In this document: piece after piece, positions 39,300-50,900 of the stretch
How positions within the stretch are numbered: the first letter of the stretch is position 1
How the letters are laid out: each line of letters begins with the position of its first letter
Assembly: GCF_040954645.1 (NCBI RefSeq)
Contig: NC_092807.1
Location: forward strand, 2,914,001-2,978,000
Direction of reading: 5' to 3'
DNA from: Diabrotica undecimpunctata
Lineage: Eukaryota; Arthropoda; Insecta; Coleoptera; Chrysomelidae
Length of the DNA: 64,000 bases
Position numbers and translations under genes: made by a program
The notes under the pieces: model-generated
Told to the model about the DNA's origin: nothing
Database searches by the model: none
What the model saw: the letters and a program-made list of their open reading frames with translations, nothing else

Positions 39300-41560
39300 A
39301 GCAAGCAAATAATATTAGTCCATGCAAAGGATGCAGGATTTAAAAACATGATAAAATCGTCAATAACGTACCCAGGTGCCGATGTTCCTACGGACCACAA
39401 TCTGTTGGTATGCAGAATGGTCATGAGAGTAAAACGGCTCGAGAAAAGATCTAATTTAAACACAATTGATATTAAGACACTCACTAACCCAGAAACCGAA
39501 ATAAAAGTACGAGAACAACTAGGAAAGAAAATAAACGACATTAACGAGAACACGTCGGATATAATAGAGAGATGGGATAAATCGAGGGAAGCAATCCAAA
39601 CAACATGCGCGACTCTATTAAAGCGTGACAGACGGAAGAAGAAAGAATGGATGTCTGATGAGATAATGGATACGATGGATGAAAGACGTAAATTCAAGAA
39701 TAAAAATGCAGAAAAATACCAGCAGATCCACAAAATCATAAGAACAAAAATTCGAGACGCCAAAGAAAAATGGTTTTCTAACGAATGCAGGGAAATAGAA
39801 CAATACGAACGAAAATACGACAGTTACAATATGCACAAAAAAAATCAAATCAATGACAAACAAGAGGAAATTCAATAAGTCACCCAACAGCATAAAAGAT
39901 GGCGATGGAAATTTTATCTCGGAGCCATCAACGATCTTAGAAATATGGAAATCATACATAGAAAAATTATCTGCATCTGACAGGACTGATGATCACCTAT
40001 ATGGAGAAGGAGAAACAGGACCTTCAATCCTTAAATCGGAGATAGAAGATGCCATTGCAGCACTAAAAAACAATAAGTCAGCAGGTCCGGACAATGTACC
40101 CTGCGAAATATTAAAGATCCTATGTAAATCAGATAAACAGTTCCTTGATAATCTAGTTGAACTTTTTAACAACATATATAATGGCGGTAAAATCCCGGAG
40201 AACTGGCTGCAGTCAACATTTATTACAATCCCGAAGAAACCAAATGCCCAGATCTGTGATGACTACCGGCTTATAAGTTTGATCAATCATGTAATTAAAG
40301 CGTTCACTAAGATCATTCATAGAAGAATATATGATAAATGTGAGTCAAATATTGATAGATCGCAGTTTGGCTTTCGGAAAGCACTTGGAACTAGAGTAGC
40401 AATTTTCGCTTTCCAGGTGCTTATACAGCGGTGTAGAGACGTTGATAAGGACGTGTATTTGTGCTTTGTGGATTTTAGAAAAGTATTTGACAATGTCAAT
40501 CATGAACAATTGATAGATATTCTGCGAAAGACACGTATTGGCGACAAGGACATTCGAATTGTGGCAAACCTATACTGGGGTCAAACAGCAAAAGTAAAAA
40601 TTGGCAACGAACTCACTGAAAGTGTGCAGATCAAAAGAGGTGTCCGTCAGGGGTGTATATTATCCCCACTCCTATTCAATATTTATTCCGAAGAAATATT
40701 TAACAAATGTATGGAAAATGCAAATGAAGGCATAAAAATAAACGGCGAGTAAACTAACAATATAAGATATGCCCACGACACGGTGATCCTTGCCAGTACG
40801 ATAGACGAATTACAGCAGGTAATGGAAAGAGTTGATTCAGTTAGTGAGGAATACGGACTGAGCCTCAACTTCAAGAAGACAAGGCGGAAGCTGATAAGCA
40901 GGGAGCAACAGCTTGCTCGACAGTTACGGATAAGTAACATACTAATTGACCATGTAGAATCTTATGTGTACCTTGGCACCAACGTAAATGCAAAATGGGA
41001 ACAGGCCACAGAAATTAAGACGAGAATAGAACGACCTAGAGCAGCATTTAGCAATATGAAAAAGCTCCTCATAAGCAGGGATTTGTCTCTTCCCCTAAAA
41101 CTACGTCTAGTTAAATGTTACATTTTTCCGATCTTACTGTATGGTGTGGAGGCCTGGACGCTGACGAAGACGCTCACGAGAAAACTAGAAGCATTCGAAG
41201 TGTGGATGTACCGACGCATTCTTCGTATATCCTGGACCGAACATGTCACCAACATAGAGGCAATCGAAAGAATCGGAAAGGAGAAAGAAATCGTGAATAC
41301 AATTAAACAAAGAAAGCTTGAATATCTAGGCCACATATTGATACAGGATAAGTACCGTCTACTGCAATTGATTGTCCAGGGAAAAATACACAGTAAGCGA
41401 GGGCTACGCAGGAGAAGACACTCGTGGCTCCAAAATCGGAGGAAGTGGTTCGGGCTCACATCGGTCGAACTATTCAGAAGCGCCGCAAACAAGATCAGAA
41501 TTCCCATGTTAATAGCCAACGTTCGCAACTGACAGAGCACTTGAAAAAGAAGAAGAAAGG
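39300..41560 (+). pseudogene. LINE family A, most complete copy (endonuclease end to 3' end)
   Basis: Starts within the endonuclease (Y-P-G-A-D-V-P-T-D-H-N-L-L, with the conserved S/T-D-H). A frameshift in an A-run near 39840 leads to the second frame: K-S-A-G-P-D-N-V-P, Q-F-G-F-R-K-A, F-V-D-F-R-K-V-F-D, R-G-V-R-Q-G-C-I-L-S-P. A TAA at 40750-40752 interrupts it. The third frame has the RT centre as Y-A-H-D (40768-40779) in place of Y-A-D-D, then Y-V-Y-L-G-T-N-V, Y-G-V-E-A-W-T-L-T, L-G-H-I-L-I and L-F-R-S-A-A. A GAAGAAGAAA tail follows. It would encode endonuclease plus RT for retrotransposition but is inactive. Confidence 0.9.
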
Positions 41561-41579
41561 ATGCACAAATTAACAAAAT

Positions 41580-41740
41580 ATGCAGAATTTGACAGAAAAT
41601 CAGTTCAACTGAGTTTCAACTGAGTAAGAGACCAATGATAACAATGATCACTAAACTAATAATCGAGGAAGTTTCTCAAGCATTACAAACTATACAGAAG
41701 ATGTAACAGTTTGACCAGATGATATCCCTGGTAATATATA
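41580..41740 (+). pseudogene. LINE pre-RT fragment
   Basis: E-E-V-S-Q-A-L-Q-T-I-Q-K followed shortly by P-D-D-I-P-G, the usual RT lead-in, with one stop between. Short and degraded. Confidence 0.45.
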
Positions 41741-41979
41741 GACAGTGCCAAGAGAGAGAAACGAGAAAAAAAAGGTTTAATTAAGTAAAACAAAGTTCCC
41801 AAAATGTTCATGTAAAGTTTATGTAAACAAGTAGTATACATTTTAAGTTGAAGTTAGACAGTACTGGAGAATAGATTAAAATAAGAAATGCCCATAAGGC
41901 TAGATACAAGAACATGTTAAATCCAATTAGAATATTAGGAAGAATAAGCGACCTAAGAAGAACTGCTCACTTCAAGAGA

Positions 41980-42414
41980 CGAAACAAAACAAACGAACTC
42001 GAATTAATTCCAAGCGATCTTGGCTCGTCTTCCAACAAAGAGCTAAAATTCTTTGGTTAACGAAACCATCTAGGCAACTCATTATACATCCTAAAGACAT
42101 TTTTAATGCAACCAAGTACAAGATAAAATATATTAAAAAACACAAAGTATACATCAACGATGACACAACAATAAAAGAAAGAGTAGAAAAGAAGAGAATT
42201 AGGGAAATGGCCCAAGAAGAAAAATATAAAGGAAATGAAGATGGTAGTAAAAAAATATGAGCAAATAACGGCAAATGGAAGTGGAACCAAAAAGATGGCA
42301 AAATGGTCAAAACAGCACCCAAAAAAGTTAAATCTTTTAAAAACTGGTAAATATATAAGAGGTAAATACGTAGAAGAAAAAATTAGGATTATAAACTGTG
42401 ACACAGTGACATTG
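41980..42414 (+). pseudogene. LINE ORF1-like nucleic-acid-binding fragment
   Basis: V-Y-I-N-D-D-T-T-I-K-E-R-V near 42150 followed by G-K-W-K-W-N-Q-K-D-G near 42275 matches the pattern of insect LINE first-ORF proteins (I-x-x-D-L-T-x-E-x-R and a W-x-W stretch). Those proteins coat the element RNA. Interrupted on the right by an antisense LINE insertion. Confidence 0.5.
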
Positions 42415-42424
42415 CAGGAGACAA

Positions 42425-43082
42425 ACTTCTTCTTCTTCTTCTTCTTAGCCTTCTGTCGTCCATGTTTGGACATAGGCCTCTCCCAACTCCTTCCATCGGT
42501 CTCTATCCTTAGCAACATATTGCCAATTTGTTCCGGCTATTCTTTTAATATCATCAACCGATCTCATCTGTGGTCTTCCTCTTGGTCGTCTACTTTCGTA
42601 AGGTCTCCAATGTTGTATTGTAGTGTTCCAACGTTGGTCTTTTTGTCTAGCAGTGTGGCCCGCGAAGCTCCATTTAAGTTTGGCAATTTTTGTTGCTATA
42701 TCCTCAACTTTTGTTTTGGATCTTACCCAGTCGTTCCTCTTTTTATCTGACAGTCGTATACCTAACATTGCTCTTTCCATTGTCCTTTCTGTTGTGGCTA
42801 GTTTATTCATATTTGCCTTGGTTAAAGTCCAGGTTTGACATCCATATGTCATGATAGGAAGGATGCATTGGTTGAACACTTTGATCCTCAAGTATTGGGG
42901 TGTTTTGCGGTTCTAAGTTCTCCAAATCCTGCCCATGCTAGTCTTGCTCTTCTAGTAATTTCTGCACTTTGGTTCTTTTTGTCAAGTCTCAGGATTTGGC
43001 CTAGGTAGATATGTTCTTGAATTTGTTCTATCTTACTGCCATGTACAGTTATACGTCTGGGGTCATCTGTGTTTGTCAAGGA
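42425..43082 (-). mobile_element. 5'-truncated LINE with 10-bp target duplication and AAG-repeat tail
   Basis: Flanked by CAGGAGACAA at 42415-42424 and 43083-43092. On the minus strand it runs from a thumb segment (Y-L-G-Q-I-L-R-L-D, 42888-43079), across a frameshift near 42890, into 148 open codons: M-T-Y-G-C-Q-T-W-T-L-T, A-G-H-T-A-R-Q-K, G-R-P-Q-M-R and W-K-E-L-G-E-A-Y. It ends at (AAG)n. The high state of preservation and clean duplication suggest a fairly recent insertion, truncated at birth. Confidence 0.9.
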
Positions 43083-43259
43083 CAGGAGACAACCTAGGTG
43101 CGAAATAATCTGATTCTATAATATAATGATATAATATAAAAAATAGAAGATACAGTATGTTCTACTATATTTTTTCCGTGATGATTGCCAACCTTTTTAG
43201 GGAACATGACACATGAAAAAGAAAAAAAGTAAGAACCTGCGCCATTCGTGAAATTGATT

Positions 43260-43490
43260 TAATAAACACATAATTGTCACATTCCCGAGGACACCACTAA
43301 AATTCACGCCTCTAAAACGTTCTGGTGGAGAAAAATGTTACGAATTCCTTGGACCGACTTGGAATAGCGTTCGAGCAAAGTCTATCTCCAACAATTAAAA
43401 TACTTTGGCCATGTTATGAGATCATTTTGGAAGATCAATTTTGATGGCATTTTGGAAATAAAGAGTGTACTGCAATTTAGACAATCATCA
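43260..43490 (+). pseudogene. LINE C-terminal remnant
   Basis: F-W-W-R-K-M-L-R-I-P-W-T-D then Y-F-G-H-V-M-R-S-F-W, the standard post-RT block of an insect LINE. Several stops; no RT core. Confidence 0.6.
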
Positions 43491-44872
43491 GTTGTGGTAT
43501 CTCGCTGCGATAGATCACTGACTTCCGTAACTTCTTCTCCCTTCCAGTGAGTTAGAATCACTCGAAAAGAAATCTAGACGGAAAAAACTCAGCTGTCCAC
43601 TTGTGCCTCTGTCCACATGTACCTCCCCTTCCCCTACCAAAAAAATACTAAAATTTTGTGACTATGAAAAGTCAAAAAAAGGTCAATTTTTGAACAGTTT
43701 TTTCAAATGTCTGCCATTTTGTTGTTTTTAGAAATTTTTAGTTTTTGTGGTAAACTGTTACGTAAGGGTACTTCTTTTTAAACAACCTTCTCGAATTTTA
43801 TATTTCGGATTTGCCATTCCAGAGATTAACTGTTCGTCATGGAGCAGTAATTTTTAGACGAAAAATTGTTGGCACCATCTTTAAAATATGTATAAGAAAA
43901 ATGTAAAAAAAAATTGTAATTTTCAAAAGCTGTATAATAAAAAAAGTTACCATATACATTACAGATAAGATACAAAAAAAACTGTTGAAAATGTGTCATT
44001 TTTTAGTCTTCTACAAGGTGATAGTCCCAAAGAATATCAAAGACTAACTTGTGAGAAATATTTTGAAATTGTTTATCCGTTTTTGTTTATTCTAATACCA
44101 ATTCTAACCTCAACGATCTTTTTTAATTAATTAAACAAATTATATATGTATAAAATTTTATTTAGAAAGTCCAAGAAAAGTATTTTTTAAAAAACTTTCT
44201 AAAAAAAAAGTAAAAACTACTCATTTTGTGGAATCTAAAGAACTCATTTATTGGTATTTTTTTAACAATATTTAATAAACGATCCCGTAAAATTAAGTCA
44301 AAAGTTTCATGGAAAAATTATTTATTTTCACCTGAACTTGAATCTTGATTTGGAGAAGGTCCCAACTTGAAACCTACGTTTAGCTTTTTTTTAGTTTAGA
44401 CTAGGCTGAAGTAACTGTGTAACTCAAGATTGAAAAACGTATTTCTCGTGTGAACCTTTTTGATGCTGTCTCTTCTTGTCAACACCTAATAACTATATTA
44501 TTAAACCACCATTAAGTTGTATCGAATAAACACTTCCATCATCGTCATTTATGGTTAACATTTCACTAAAACAATCCATTAACTAAAAACATAAATCACC
44601 ACCAAATATTTACTTTAAAAATTTCACATTTATCACCTCGAAAGTGGCAAGATAATCAAATCTCAACCTGTCTGTTTAGGTAAAGCTTTCGCCGCCTTGT
44701 TCAACCCCAATAAAATTTTCTAGATAATAATATTCTGTTTTATTGGCGGCCCTAAAGCTTCTCTAGTTCACACCTAAGCACCAACTATACGAATACGATG
44801 ATAAATACCTATTAAGTAGGGGAGACTGAAAAAATTATTACATGTATACATAAAATTTAAAAATAGTAGATA
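43491..44872. other. AT-rich region without a recognised gene
   Basis: Nothing coding. Some words (AAGGGTACTTCTTTTTAAAC near 43766) recall mariner TIR interiors, so old MITE debris is possible. Confidence 0.35.
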
Positions 44873-45345
44873 CTATTGTGTAAAAGCTGTACTTCGGTAC
44901 TCCGTTGTTGAATAGAAACAATGTTTCAAAAAGTGTGATTTCATTTTAAGCTTAAACGATAATAAGTGAAGACTTTTTATTTCATCTGACAAAAAGTTAT
45001 ACAAACCAACATCAGTCGAATTTTTTATACTCGTAGTCAACCTAAAACGTTGGGCTCTACTAGTAGCATCTCTAGATCTTGTATCGTGATAATGTAAGTT
45101 GGAGTTTATGTTAAACTTACCTTTGTTGGCATGAATTTCAATCACCGACTCATATATGTAGACAGTGAAGGTAGTGGCATAATACCTAAATCCCGAAATA
45201 AAGGTTTACAGCGTCCCTTATGCTTTGCTCTTACCAGTATAGGGGACACTGTAAATTGGGACAAAATTATATCTGCGTGACAAGAATTACCCCAAACAAT
45301 TATTTCGTACTGTAAATACCTATGGAATAGTGCAAAGTAGCACAC
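44873..45345 (-). pseudogene. Host LINE of the nest, C-terminal piece
   Basis: The 3' end of the antisense LINE that hosts the family A fragment and the hAT element. The frames read Y-F-A-L-F-H-R-Y-L-Q-Y and V-W-G-N-S-C (near 45300), C-K-P-L-F-R-D-L-G-I-M, then Y-H-D-T-R-S-R-D (near 45070). This is the C-terminal order of jockey/CR1-like elements with RT at 45656-46640. Confidence 0.82.
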
Positions 45346-45650
45346 TAAAATTCCATGGGTACAAAGATTTACTAATTTTGAGGTACTTCGTCGCATGTGT
45401 AAACAAAAAGAATTACTAAGAATAACCAAAGAAAGGAAAATGCAATACTTGGGTCATGTGTTGAGCTGCGAAAGATACGAATTACTTCAACTTATACTGG
45501 AAGGAAAAGTACAGGGCAAAAGATCAGTAATAAGACGCCAGAACTTGTGGCTGAAAGACCTGAGGCGATGGTTCGATCGCTCATCCGCAGAAATCTTTCG
45601 CGCAGCAGTATCCAAAACTACAATTGCCATTATGAGAAGAAGAAGCACAT
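45346..45650 (+). mobile_element. Family A LINE 3' fragment inserted into an antisense LINE
   Basis: Encodes Y-L-G-H-V-L-S-C-E-R-Y-E-L-L to F-R-A-A-V-S-K and ends in AGAAGAAGAAG. It lies exactly between two adjacent parts of the antisense host LINE. Flanks AGCACACTAAAA (left) and AGCACATTCTAA (right) look like a diverged target duplication of about 12 bp. Confidence 0.82.
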
Positions 45651-45655
45651 TCTAA

Positions 45656-46976
45656 GGGTACTTTTAGGAATCGTATAAACTAAGTTGCGTATTAAAAATA
45701 TACTTGTAGCAAGTCTAGAACTTAAGTAATCTGTATGAGCACTCCAATCCAAATTATCATCTAGAAAGATTCCTAATAGTTTAGCATTATTTCTTAACAT
45801 TTACTTCCAATCGGAACTAAAAATCAAATTCTGATTTTTCTATTCATTTAGCTTTAGCCCATTATGTATAAACCAGTTTTTTTTTCTGGGTATCACTATA
45901 TATTTTAGTTTTTAAATTATGTTAATTAATATCAGTATTAATGAGAGTTGCGTCTGCGAAGCATACACATTCTATAGAAAATGTATAGTGAAATAAATCG
46001 TTCAGATAAATAAAAAAAAAAATAAAGTGGGTCCTAATATCGAACCTTGAGGAACACCATATTCGACAGTGTTAAACTCAGAGTAGCTGTTATTAAGAAA
46101 AACTGCCTGTTTTCTATTTGTTAAGTATGAGCTAAATAGATTAAGAGTGTTTCCCCTAATACCATATTTATGAATTTTTTTCAACAGTAATTCATGCGAA
46201 ACACAGTCAAAAGTTTAGATCAGTCACACAATGTCAAAGACACAAAATGACCTTCCTCCAAGCCATCAACTATATCTCTCACCATTTTCTATTAATCATT
46301 GTTTAGTGCTACACTTTTTTCTAAAGCCATATTGATTACAGTGAAGTATTTTGTGTTTTTCTAGATACTCTATCAAACGAACATTTAGAATACTCTCAAA
46401 AATTTTGTTGAAAATGGGAATGATTTAGATGGGACGATAACTTCCAATTTCATCTAAAGGTCCTGTTTTGAACACTGATACTTTTGTTACTTTTAATGCA
46501 TCTGGGAAAATCCCTTCAGTAAGACAATTAATATAAAGTATAATTAATCTGTCAATAATTATATCGATAGTTTCCACAATTATCTTTTTGTTTAAGAAAT
46601 AAAAATCCTTGCAGTGTGAATTTTTTAATCTATGCAAAACATTCCTGATTTCAGTATCACTTACAAATAATAAAAATAAAGAGTCGCAAGAAGAGTGAAC
46701 ATCTTTCTAAAGATCTATGACTACATTTTCATTTGTGGAATTAAAAGAGCTTCTAATATGTTTAGCTACTGAAGTAAAGTAAGTATTGAAATAGTTTGAT
46801 GTAATCGCGCTTGGACAGACCTTTTTTATTTTAAAATTTATTTCTGTGATAATTTATAACTTTCCAATTGTCACGAGATATATTTTCTAAACTGGAAAAT
46901 GAATTCTCACAATCCAGTTTTTTCTTTAATGATATTGTTGATTTATAGTGCTTTTTAAACTTTTTATACTCACTAT
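45656..46976 (-). pseudogene. Host LINE of the nest, RT piece
   Basis: Right to left: pre-RT linker S-E-Y-K-K-F-K-K-H-Y (46940), I-G-S-Y-R-P-I (46430), N-Q-Y-G-F-R-K (about 46320), V-S-H-E-L-L-L-K-K (46190), G-V-P-Q-G-S-I-L-G-P (46030), then the RT centre as F-A-D-A near 45950, where F-A-D-D is expected, and L-G-I-F-L-D-D-N-L-D-W-S near 45770. The second catalytic Asp is lost and several frames are broken. Confidence 0.82.
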
Positions 46977-47209
46977 TAGACTTCGGCAAATATGCAAATA
47001 AAAATGTAGAAAATATGCGCATAAATATGCACGTGTTTACCCGAAAATATGCAAATATTTTACAAAATATGCATACAAATAAATAAAAAAATCGTAAAAT
47101 AGTAACAATTTTATTAAAAAAAAAAGTGTACATAACTAAATATTTCCTACTATTCATTAAGATTTACATTTATTTTAAGTAACTACATCATTTTTAAGTA
47201 TGAATAAAC

Positions 47210-49297
47210 TTATTTAGAATTATGGTAACAATAAATGACCAAGTGGTGTTCAAAATTTTCTAACAAAAACTTGTGGCTTCTGTCTGAGTACATATATTTA
47301 TATATGGAAAAACTTCGTTCAACATCAACTGATGTAACGGGAGCATTTTTCAAACTAACCAAAACATTTGGTTCTAAATTAATTGTTTCCGAAATATTTC
47401 CAGCTAGAACACTGACTACTTCAGAAAGAATATGGTAACCTTTATTTTTTTCCATAGTAGCTTCAAATTTTTTTAAAATATCTTTTCTAATATTACCTCT
47501 AACGTTCCGACAACATGACGCAAATTCTTTTATTAATGCTGTACTTTCGAACAATGACAGTTTTGGTGATTCCAACTGAGTAATTGTTTTTTGAACAAAA
47601 CTAAAATTTGATTTTATAAATGAAAGTTCTTGTTGAAGCAAGTTACTCTGAAAAGTTTGTTTAGAATCCAAAAGAGATTGGGAACTTTCATCTGTTAACG
47701 TATCAATTATGTTCTTTATTTTAACAAAATGATCTGCATAAAAATTAGCTGCTTCTAACCATGTTCCCCATCGCGTTAAAATAGGTTGTGGTGGAAGAGG
47801 AATGTTAGATAGCATTTCTTTATAAAGTTGAATTCTTATAGGAGATTTAAGAAATACTTTTTTGACACTGGATATCATGGTATTTACAAGAGGAAACTTT
47901 TTTCGTATTTCCTCTGCAACTCTGTTTAATCCATGCGCTACACAAGTAACATGTATTAAATCTGGGAAAAATATTTTTAAATTTTGTCCTGCTTTCACCA
48001 TATAAGGAGCAGCATCCGATAAAATAAGCAGTAATTTATTAGAAGGAATAGTTGTCGGAAGAAAAAAAGTTGCTAATGTTTCTTGTATAAAACGCGAAAT
48101 TGTTAAAGCATTTGTTTTCTCAAGTTGCTGTCATGAAATAAGATGAGATTTTGGTAAGGTATCTTCTTTAACAACACCAATCAATAAATGAGCAATATAC
48201 TTTCCTGAGGAATCAGTGGTTTCGTCTACAGATATGTAAAAATAATTATCTGCAATTTCTTCCTTAATATTAATTAACACCGACGAGTATAGCCCGTTCA
48301 CATTATTTCTTCTTAGAGACCGATCACTTGGAACATTAAGTTTGCAATATTTTTTTAGAAACGAACTAAAATTTACATTTGCTAATTTTGAAAGCGGTAT
48401 GTTTGCAGACACTAATGCGCGACACAAGTCTTCATTAAAAGTTTCTTGCTCATCTAATTTTTTTAAAGTAGATTGGAAACATTTAGCCATTGAAGTTTGA
48501 TGTTTTCCTCCTATTTTTCCTTTTTTTGCAATGTGTGAAGCAGTTCTCACATGTTGGTCTATCTGAAATTTCTTCTCACATGCTATCTATAAATAAAAAT
48601 AAAAACCTTTATTTTAATCCAACCTTTAAAATATAAAAATATACAAGGTGTTTTTGGTTAATCAAATAACTGGTTTGGAAAAAAAACACTCGCTAAGTGT
48701 TTTAAATGCAGTATTAATCCACAAATTAGTTTTTGTTACTAACCATTAGTACATCATATAACTTATTTTAAAATTCAACAAAAGTTTTTTTTTTGTTAAT
48801 TCAATTACAATAAAAATAATTGTGTTTTAGAATAGCTGACTTCATAACAAAAAGTAAAGGTGAAAAATTTTTCTAAATACACACCATTGTATTGTACCAT
48901 GGACAATTTTTTCTCACTAAAGGAAGCTATTTTTCATTTAAAAACAACCTACGAGTACTAAATTTCAAGTAAATACGTTTATTGGTTTTAAAGTTATTGT
49001 TGTTATTAACTAAAAGAATTTAATTTTTTTTAATTTTAACACCCTGTATCTCGAAAAGTAAATAAGTTTGACCCCTCATTAACTATATCGTTTTGTTCAA
49101 TTTTTCGAGAAGTATCTACAGTCAAACGTTGTAAGTGTCATTTGGAAACACCCTGTATGTATGAAATATTAGATATTTAATAGAAAATATTAGATACTTA
49201 CAATTTTGCCACAGACTGAACAGTAGATTTTTCCCATATCCATAGACAGCTCTTTATAAGGTTTAATCCAAGTTGAAGCACTGGTTGTTTTAGGCAT
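47210..49297 (-). pseudogene. hAT transposase, two exons, one in-frame stop
   Basis: Exon 1 (49297-49202, 32 codons) starts at ATG (M-P-K-T-T-S-A-S) and ends with C-S-V-C-G-K-I. A GTAAGT donor follows. The intron (49201-48587) ends in TTTATTTATAG, and exon 2 continues in phase with A-C-E-K-K-F...H-V-R-T-A-S-H, completing a BED/C2H2-like zinc finger across the splice. Then come the RNase-H-like fold with Y-I-S-V-D-E-T-T-D (48230) and L-S-D-A-A-P-Y-M (48010), and the hATC dimerisation motif T-S-V-D-V-E-R-S-F-S (47320) before the stop near 47210. A TGA at 48131-48133 is the only interruption. The protein would excise and reinsert the element. Confidence 0.9.
48644..49155. mobile_element. Mariner-type MITE in the hAT intron
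   Basis: The 512-bp segment has TA on both sides (48642-48643, 49156-49157). Ends are CAAGGTGTTTTTGG and, as reverse complement, CAGGGTGTTTCCAAAT. No coding capacity. It makes up most of the intron, which would be about 100 bp without it. The CAGGGTGTTTC end resembles the right end of the DD43D mariner at 38467. Confidence 0.72.
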
Positions 49298-49879
49298 TAT
49301 AAAATCACAATCTTCCTTTTTGTTACGCACAACGAGTGTTTACGCTTAGAATATCAAAACAAAAATGATTTACAAATCTGAGCATCAAATTAGAAATGTT
49401 TAGGTACCTAATTCAATAAACTGGGAGATTTTGGAAAATCCCTAAATTAGGAACAAAACTATTAGCCGTTTACCTGCTGTTAAGATACAATAAATTGTAG
49501 ATAGATTTGGGGATTAGATCATAAAATGCAAATAAGCGAACCCTTAGCGATTATCCAATAACTGAATGCCTCAGTGACCGAGACTTTCTAAGAATGTTGA
49601 GGGCTACTTAAATTGATCTTCTTTGAAATTGTAAATGTTTTGTACCTGTAGAGATTACGTACTTAGATCATTTCTTGATTAAAATGACTACAAAATTTTA
49701 TACAAGAATTGAAATAAATTGGTATGTTTAAAAATTTTCAAATACAGTATAAAAATCTGAACTTTTATGCACTTTATGCAAACTTTTATACAAATATGCC
49801 AAAATATGAAATATTTGCATAAAATATGCACAATATGCAAAATATGCAATATGCATATTTGCCGAAGTCTACTCACTAT

Positions 49880-50450
49880 ATTCCTTTGTAACATCAGTAA
49901 TTATCTTGACTGTGGAAAGATTTCTTGCATTACTATTAGTTCATCATCAAACCAAAAAATTTGAGCTTTAGTATGAGTTCGTGATTTTTTTATTGCAAAA
50001 TTAAGTAACTGTACATACAATTCGGTAATAAGTTGGTAACTCTAACTCTGTTGCTGTTTTGAGAGAAACAACTGAAACCCATTCAACGTTATTTAATGGC
50101 TGTTTTAACATCAGGATGGCATTATTTGTTATATGTCTTCTGTATATATTAGAACTATGACTTTTTTCAGATTTTGTTTTTAAGTAGAGGAATTGAGCAA
50201 GAAGATTAGAAATAGATGGGTAAACAATTCCACAACCAACTACCTCACTGCTAATGTTTGTTAAGATGTTATCTAAACAAGTTGCTGATCTAGTTGTGAT
50301 TCTAGTAAATTTTCTAGGAAATTGTTTAGTCTATTAGAAGCTTCTTTAAAATCAATCTTGAAAATTCCAATTATAATTATCTCTAAAAAATTAGCAGAGC
50401 AGAACACCAATATCTTTTCAAATAGGTCTAGAAAAATTTTAAAATTCACA
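49880..50450 (-). pseudogene. Host LINE of the nest, endonuclease-to-RT linker
   Basis: The minus strand reads C-L-D-N-I-L-T-N-I near 50270 (endonuclease C-terminal 'I-D-N-I-x-T-N' block), then I-F-W-F-D-D-E-L near 49950, and continues through the hAT insertion point into 46976. Stops interrupt it. Together with the two pieces further left this gives an LINE of about 2.4 kb before insertions. Confidence 0.72.
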
Positions 50451-50900
50451 CTGTTAATAAAATAGTTTTAATATATATAATTCTATAGTGATTATGAATG
50501 ATAATGATGAAATTATGAAACATATTGGAAAGATCTGTGATATCAGTCTTATTATTGATACAATTTTGACTTTTTTTCATGTGAATCATCTCCAATATGC
50601 ATATTTTGTTGTAGTTTTCTTCTTTTTCCCAAATCGGTACATTTTCAAAATCAAAAGAATGGCTATTTTCTGTTTAATATGTTGGTTTACAAACTATGTT
50701 TATGTGTCTAGATAGAAGGGTTGTTGCATTACGTTAAATAAAGTTAAATATTTTTTTGTCTACACGATCGAGGCCAAGTAACTGACCTGTCAATTAACTT
50801 ATAACTTATAATAATTAACTTAAATTAATCTTAATATTGTTCTGAAGCTATTTTCTTGTGGCATGTAAAGTGATTACTATTTAAATAGAAATAAGCCAGA
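50451..50900. other. AT-rich region without a recognised gene
   Basis: No motif recognised. Confidence 0.35.

Larger units (their letters stand above)
46977..49871 (-). mobile_element. hAT transposon with 8-bp target duplication
   Basis: Flanked by CTCACTAT at 46969-46976 and 49872-49879, the 8-bp duplication typical of hAT elements. The ends share a perfect 20-bp inverted repeat (TAGACTTCGGCAAATATGCA). Both subterminal regions are crowded with AATATGCA words, probably transposase binding sites. It encodes one transposase on the minus strand with one intron. Length of 2,895 bp and intact ends suggest a relatively recent insertion; a single in-frame stop is the only clear lesion. It sits inside an antisense LINE that resumes on both sides. 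Confidence 0.94.

Noticed and set aside
39655..39690. CTGATGAG followed by GAAA as another hammerhead
   Set aside because: No stem II or stem I pairing; it is coding sequence of a LINE.
42057..42750. Long frames on both strands (153 and 171 codons)
   Set aside because: They overlap the ORF1-like fragment and the antisense LINE in other frames, with no motif of their own.
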